The position numbers were made by a program, and so were the translations under genes. Of a stretch of DNA of 64,000 nt, positions 61,227 to 64,000 are shown in pieces. Under the pieces are notes generated by a model. That model ran no database searches. It was not told the origin of the DNA and worked only from the letters and a program-made list of their open reading frames with translations. The DNA comes from Candidatus Rhodobacter oscarellae. GTDB lineage: Bacteria; Pseudomonadota; Alphaproteobacteria; Rhodobacterales; Rhodobacteraceae. The DNA lies in assembly GCF_001078595.1 (NCBI RefSeq), contig NZ_LFTY01000002.1, forward strand, positions 517,378 to 581,377, in the 5' to 3' direction. Within the stretch, counting starts at the first letter, position 1. Each line of letters begins with the position of its first letter.

Positions 61227-62765
61227 TCAGCGCGGCAGGTGGATGTTGAACCGCGCGCGAATGTCCTGGTCCACGCTGGGCTCAAAGGCCACGGGCGAGG
61301 GCTGGGACAGGATGGCCTCTTTCTTGGCGATGGCATTGGCGATGAGATCTGGCTTGCCCATCTCGTCCCATTCCTTGGGGCTCATGCGGTTGCCGAGGCT
61401 GGGGTAGACGTGGTCGCGCTCCATCCGGGCCATGGTCTGGCCCGTGCCCAGGTAATGCCCCGGCCCGCCTAGGCAGACCTCCCGCATCTGGTCCAGCGCC
61501 AGCGTCTCGTCATCCACCTCGATCCCGCGCACGCAGCGCATCGCCTGGCCGATCAGGTCGTCGCTCAGGATCAGGCTCTCGTGGCAGAAGCCCAGCAGCG
61601 AGGCATGCATCCCGGCGGCCTCGTAGACCATGTTCAACCCCGCCAGCCCAGTCATGACGTTCGAGCACATCTGCTCCCACCCGGCCTGCATGTCCGGCAG
61701 CTTGCTGTCGCAGGCGCCGCCCGCGGCGCCGCCGGGGATACCGTAGAACTGGTGCATCTGCGCGCAGCCTGAGCTGAGCAAGGCCTGCTCGCCAGAGCCC
61801 ACGCACATCGCGCCGGTGCGCAGATCCAGCCCGAAGGGCCAGGTGCCAAAGATCGCCGGATGCCCCGGCTTGACCGCGTTCACATAGACCACGCCCGCCA
61901 GGCATTCCGCCACCGCCTGGGTGATCGCCCCGGCCACGGTCGAGGGCGCCGTGGCGCCCGCCATGCCCGCGGACAGTAACAGCACCGGCATGCCGCCGCG
62001 GATGCAGTTCTCCATCACCTGGCAAGCCTCGGTCGCGAATTTCAACGGCGGCACCACGAAGCAGTTGGTGTTGGACATGAAAGGCCGCGCGCGCCAGGCG
62101 TCCTCGCCCCCGGCGATCATATGCAAGAGCTCCAGCCCCGACAGCGCGAAATCCGGCTCGCTAAAGGACATGCCGATATGCTTGGTCGTCCCAGCGCAGC
62201 AGGCGTAGATCGAGTTCAGGTCCATCTCGCGGTTGTCTTCGATATCGCGGCACACCATGGGGCGCTGCAGGAAGTGCACGTTATCCAGCTGCTGCACTAT
62301 GCGGGCGGCGTCATGCAGGTCCTGCACGGTGGAGTGGCGGTAGTTGCGCCCATCCACGTCGACCATGTTCACCGCGGCACCGGCGGTGCCGTAATGCACT
62401 CGCGCCCCGCCCAGCTCCAGATCATGCCGCGGGTCGCGCCCGTGCAGGGTGAAGGATTTGCAGGCCAGGGCCAGGCTGTCCTCGACCAGCGCGGGAGAGA
62501 AGCGGATGCGGCCGTCATCGCCCTGCACAGCGCCCGCCTTGGTGAGGATTTCGACGCCGCTGGGGGGCGCGTCGGCGAGGCCGATGGTCTCTAGCGCCTC
62601 AAGGGCTGCGTGGTGGATCTTTTGCACATCCGCATCGGTCAGCGGCCTGTAGCGCCCGCCGGGCATGCCCGCACGGATGGGGCGGTCAGCTGCGGCGAGG
62701 GGGGCTGCGCGGGCGGCGCGACGCGCGGCGCGGCCTCCGGAGCGGCGAGGGGATTGGTCATTCAT
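61227..62765 (-). CDS. MttB-family corrinoid-dependent methyltransferase, no pyrrolysine
   Basis: The 512-residue protein belongs to the trimethylamine methyltransferase (MttB) superfamily: YRPLTDADVQKIHHAALEALETIGLADAP near the start, GGARVHYGTAGAAVNMVD, IGMSFSEPDFALSGLELLHMIAGGE, and FGTWPFGLDLRTGAMCVGSGEQALLSSGCAQMHQFYG. No in-frame TAG is present, so it is one of the non-pyrrolysine members, several of which demethylate glycine betaine or similar quaternary amines and pass the methyl to a corrinoid protein. No corrinoid partner gene is in view. The ATG at 62765 is preferred to a TTG further upstream because homology starts after the basic, Ala/Arg-rich leader. Confidence 0.85.
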   Translation of the reverse strand: MNDQSPRRSGGRAARRAARAAPLAAADRPIRAGMPGGRYRPLTDADVQKIHHAALEALETIGLADAPPSGVEILTKAGAVQGDDGRIRFSPALVEDSLALACKSFTLHGRDPRHDLELGGARVHYGTAGAAVNMVDVDGRNYRHSTVQDLHDAARIVQQLDNVHFLQRPMVCRDIEDNREMDLNSIYACCAGTTKHIGMSFSEPDFALSGLELLHMIAGGEDAWRARPFMSNTNCFVVPPLKFATEACQVMENCIRGGMPVLLLSAGMAGATAPSTVAGAITQAVAECLAGVVYVNAVKPGHPAIFGTWPFGLDLRTGAMCVGSGEQALLSSGCAQMHQFYGIPGGAAGGACDSKLPDMQAGWEQMCSNVMTGLAGLNMVYEAAGMHASLLGFCHESLILSDDLIGQAMRCVRGIEVDDETLALDQMREVCLGGPGHYLGTGQTMARMERDHVYPSLGNRMSPKEWDEMGKPDLIANAIAKKEAILSQPSPVAFEPSVDQDIRARFNIHLPR

Positions 62766-62824
62766 GGGGCGGGCTCTTTGAAACTGGAACTGGGAAAGGC
62801 AACGGGCGGCGGTCCGCTGGTCCG

Positions 62825-62917
62825 CTAGGGGCGCCCCCGCGCCGCGCGGCCCCGATCGGCGCCGATGGTGCGGCTCACCAGGGCGATCTTCCAGTTGTTG
62901 TTTGGCCAAGTGCTCAT
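62825..62917 (-). CDS. possible 30-residue leader peptide upstream of the MttB-family gene
   Basis: An ATG-started frame encodes MSTWPNNNWKIALVSRTIGA then a basic Arg-rich end. It stops 60 bases before the methyltransferase start. It could be a leader peptide or chance; no ribosome site is strong. Confidence 0.2.
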   Translation of the reverse strand: MSTWPNNNWKIALVSRTIGADRGRAARGRP

Positions 62918-63004
62918 GAATTGAGCATGCCAGAGCAAGTTTTCCACATTCTTACCCGAATGCGTCAGCCTGTTCTATTTGCGACATTCGCGTTTGGAGC
63001 GGGC

Positions 63005-63691
63005 CTATTTTGCCGGGGCGTATGTGTCGAGGAGCGCCTGGCACTCGGCGCCGGTCGCATCTCCGCCGCCATTGCCAATGCCCCAGACAAATGCGCCCGC
63101 CTGGGGTGGCGACTGGTTTAGGAACCCATAGTGTTGCTGATCTTTGACCGCGATCCCGGCGGCAAGCGGCGCCCCGGAGCCGCTATAGGCGTCCTCCCAC
63201 CCCGTTTGGAAGGCCTCGGTCCAAGTGCCGTTGTAAAGCAGCGGCACCAAAGCATCGACCTCACTTTCGGCCAGATTGGCGCGGTCCATTTCAACGACGC
63301 TTGCAAAACATGCAACAAAGCAGAGGTAGCCCTGCGATTTCGCGTGGGCGATAAAGGCCTGCAATTGCGCAAAGTCGATGCTCGGTTCCTCGCCGTCGGC
63401 GGTCTCCAGGTCCAGCACGATGCCGCAATAAGCGTCCCCCAAGACGCCCTGGAGCGCGTTTCCGCTGGAGTAGGTTTCAAAGAAGGGCGCCCAATTGTTC
63501 TGTTCGCCGCCGCTCCACATCCCGCCGACGTTCAGCATCACAGCGTTGGCGCTTGGCAACGCCACAGGGGTCACGCGGGACATGTCCAGCACCGTGTCGG
63601 GCCGCGCGGTCATACGAATAAGGTAGGTGTCGGCGTCGATCCCGGTGAAATCCCCGCTCCAGCCGACCCAAATTCCATTAAAAACAGCCAT
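63005..63691 (-). CDS. hypothetical protein with possible glycoside-hydrolase-like barrel
   Basis: The 228-residue protein begins MAVFNGIWVGWSGDFTGIDA. No signal peptide is seen. GIVLDLETADGEEPSIDFAQLQAFIAHAKSQGY resembles the strand-helix with acidic residues of GH18/GH25-type barrels, and DALVPLLYNGTWTEAFQTGWED and AFVWGIGNGGGD fit such a fold. This is only a resemblance; the family is not established. Confidence 0.55.
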   Translation of the reverse strand: MAVFNGIWVGWSGDFTGIDADTYLIRMTARPDTVLDMSRVTPVALPSANAVMLNVGGMWSGGEQNNWAPFFETYSSGNALQGVLGDAYCGIVLDLETADGEEPSIDFAQLQAFIAHAKSQGYLCFVACFASVVEMDRANLAESEVDALVPLLYNGTWTEAFQTGWEDAYSGSGAPLAAGIAVKDQQHYGFLNQSPPQAGAFVWGIGNGGGDATGAECQALLDTYAPAK

Positions 63692-63803
63692 AACGCGTGC
63701 TCCATTCAGGCCGCCATCGTATCATGATCGAGGCGGGACAGGGGCCGACGTGACGTCGGTCGGGCCCTAGTGGGTATTAATCGACCAACAGAACCTTTTG
63801 CGT

Positions 63804-64000
63804 TTAGGCCTTGCGCGAGAGCTCGGACAGAACGTCGAGCACCGACATCACATCCTCACGCGTACAATCAAAGGTCCCGGCGGTGAAGCGGATCACGAAC
63901 TTCCCCTCATGCATGGTCTGCGTGAGGTAGATCCGCCCGTCATCGTTGATCCGCCGCAAGAGGTCCGCGTTCAGCGCGTTCAGATCCTTGGCCCCTGCCG
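63804..64000 (-). CDS. C-terminus of a PLP-dependent amino acid decarboxylase, partial
   Basis: The frame enters from the right edge and stops at 63804. Its last part reads LNALNADLLRRINDDGRIYL then TQTMHEGKFVIRFTAGTF and a helix ending ELSRKA. This is the C-terminal domain of group II (aromatic-L-amino-acid type) decarboxylases, where a GxxYLTxTxxxGxxVIR pattern is diagnostic. The substrate cannot be told from this piece. Confidence 0.7.
   Translation of the reverse strand, partial: AGAKDLNALNADLLRRINDDGRIYLTQTMHEGKFVIRFTAGTFDCTREDVMSVLDVLSELSRKA

Noticed and set aside
62921-63121. 66-codon plus-strand frame before the hypothetical barrel protein
   Set aside because: Its end overlaps that gene in antisense, and it has no features.
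1-64000. tRNA, rRNA or CRISPR features
   Set aside because: No cloverleaf-like TTCRANY arms with matching acceptor stems, no rRNA landmarks and no regularly spaced repeats were seen by eye; a covariance-model scan was not possible.

Overview
The window comes from a member of the Rhodobacteraceae (Rhodobacter/Roseobacter group, Alphaproteobacteria). The evidence is the high GC core, a complete Rhodobacter-type gene transfer agent (GTA) cluster, the fabG-acpP-fabF-mltG order, a PDH operon whose E1-beta carries a lipoyl domain, the ZauP/ZapA pair, tandem gap genes beside tkt, and perfect CtrA boxes. No species is claimed.

Region 1 (1-20.5 kb) is accessory and scarred. After a partial YceI gene come three low-GC orphan genes. 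A 418-bp repeat occurs twice in direct orientation (2226-2643 and 10083-10500). Between the copies lie IS110 and IS3 remnants, a TadE/TadG-like pair (the second protein carries eight GQD/EQD turns), an IS110-family element with 15-bp inverted ends, and an acyltransferase-3/DCC/HTTM-like trio. After the second copy come a membrane-anchored AraC regulator, a MacB/LolCDE-like ABC module with its adaptor, a stranded groEL 3' end with its terminator, an alpha/beta hydrolase, and an alginate-type O-acetylation operon (AlgF, MBOAT, AlgX/J). That operon is decaying: the MBOAT gene is frameshifted and the AlgX/J gene is cut off at an IS30 fragment.

Region 2 (20.7-25.6 kb) holds a sulfotransferase-like gene and the fatty-acid block fabG, acpP, fabF, then mltG.

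Region 3 (25.6-40.6 kb) is the GTA. Two perfect CtrA boxes (TTAA-N7-TTAAC) sit directly upstream of a good sigma-70-like promoter, followed by TerS, TerL, portal, protease, capsid, connectors, tail tube, chaperones, a short tape measure, distal tail, hub, peptidase, the large tail-tip protein and a DUF2793 fibre-like protein. Coding-embedded or intergenic hairpins occur inside terL, between terL and portal, after capsid, and at the end of the cluster.

Region 4 (40.6-64 kb) is mostly core: TraR/DksA-like protein, cysE, cupin, the pdhA-pdhB-(small ORF)-pdhC operon, YbaK-like protein, glnE, CBS protein, coaD, two gap paralogues, tkt, zauP-zapA, a monothiol glutaredoxin, a HpcH/HpaI aldolase, a non-pyrrolysine MttB-family methyltransferase, a hypothetical protein and the end of a PLP decarboxylase. 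The regulatory DNA is informative. LacI-type operators with a TGTTAGC-like half-site precede both gap genes, a 20-bp palindrome precedes pdhA, a three-storey hairpin follows tkt, and a modular array of five palindromes lies between grx and the aldolase.

No tRNA, rRNA, CRISPR array or replication origin was recognised. All family calls come from reading motifs; no database search was run.
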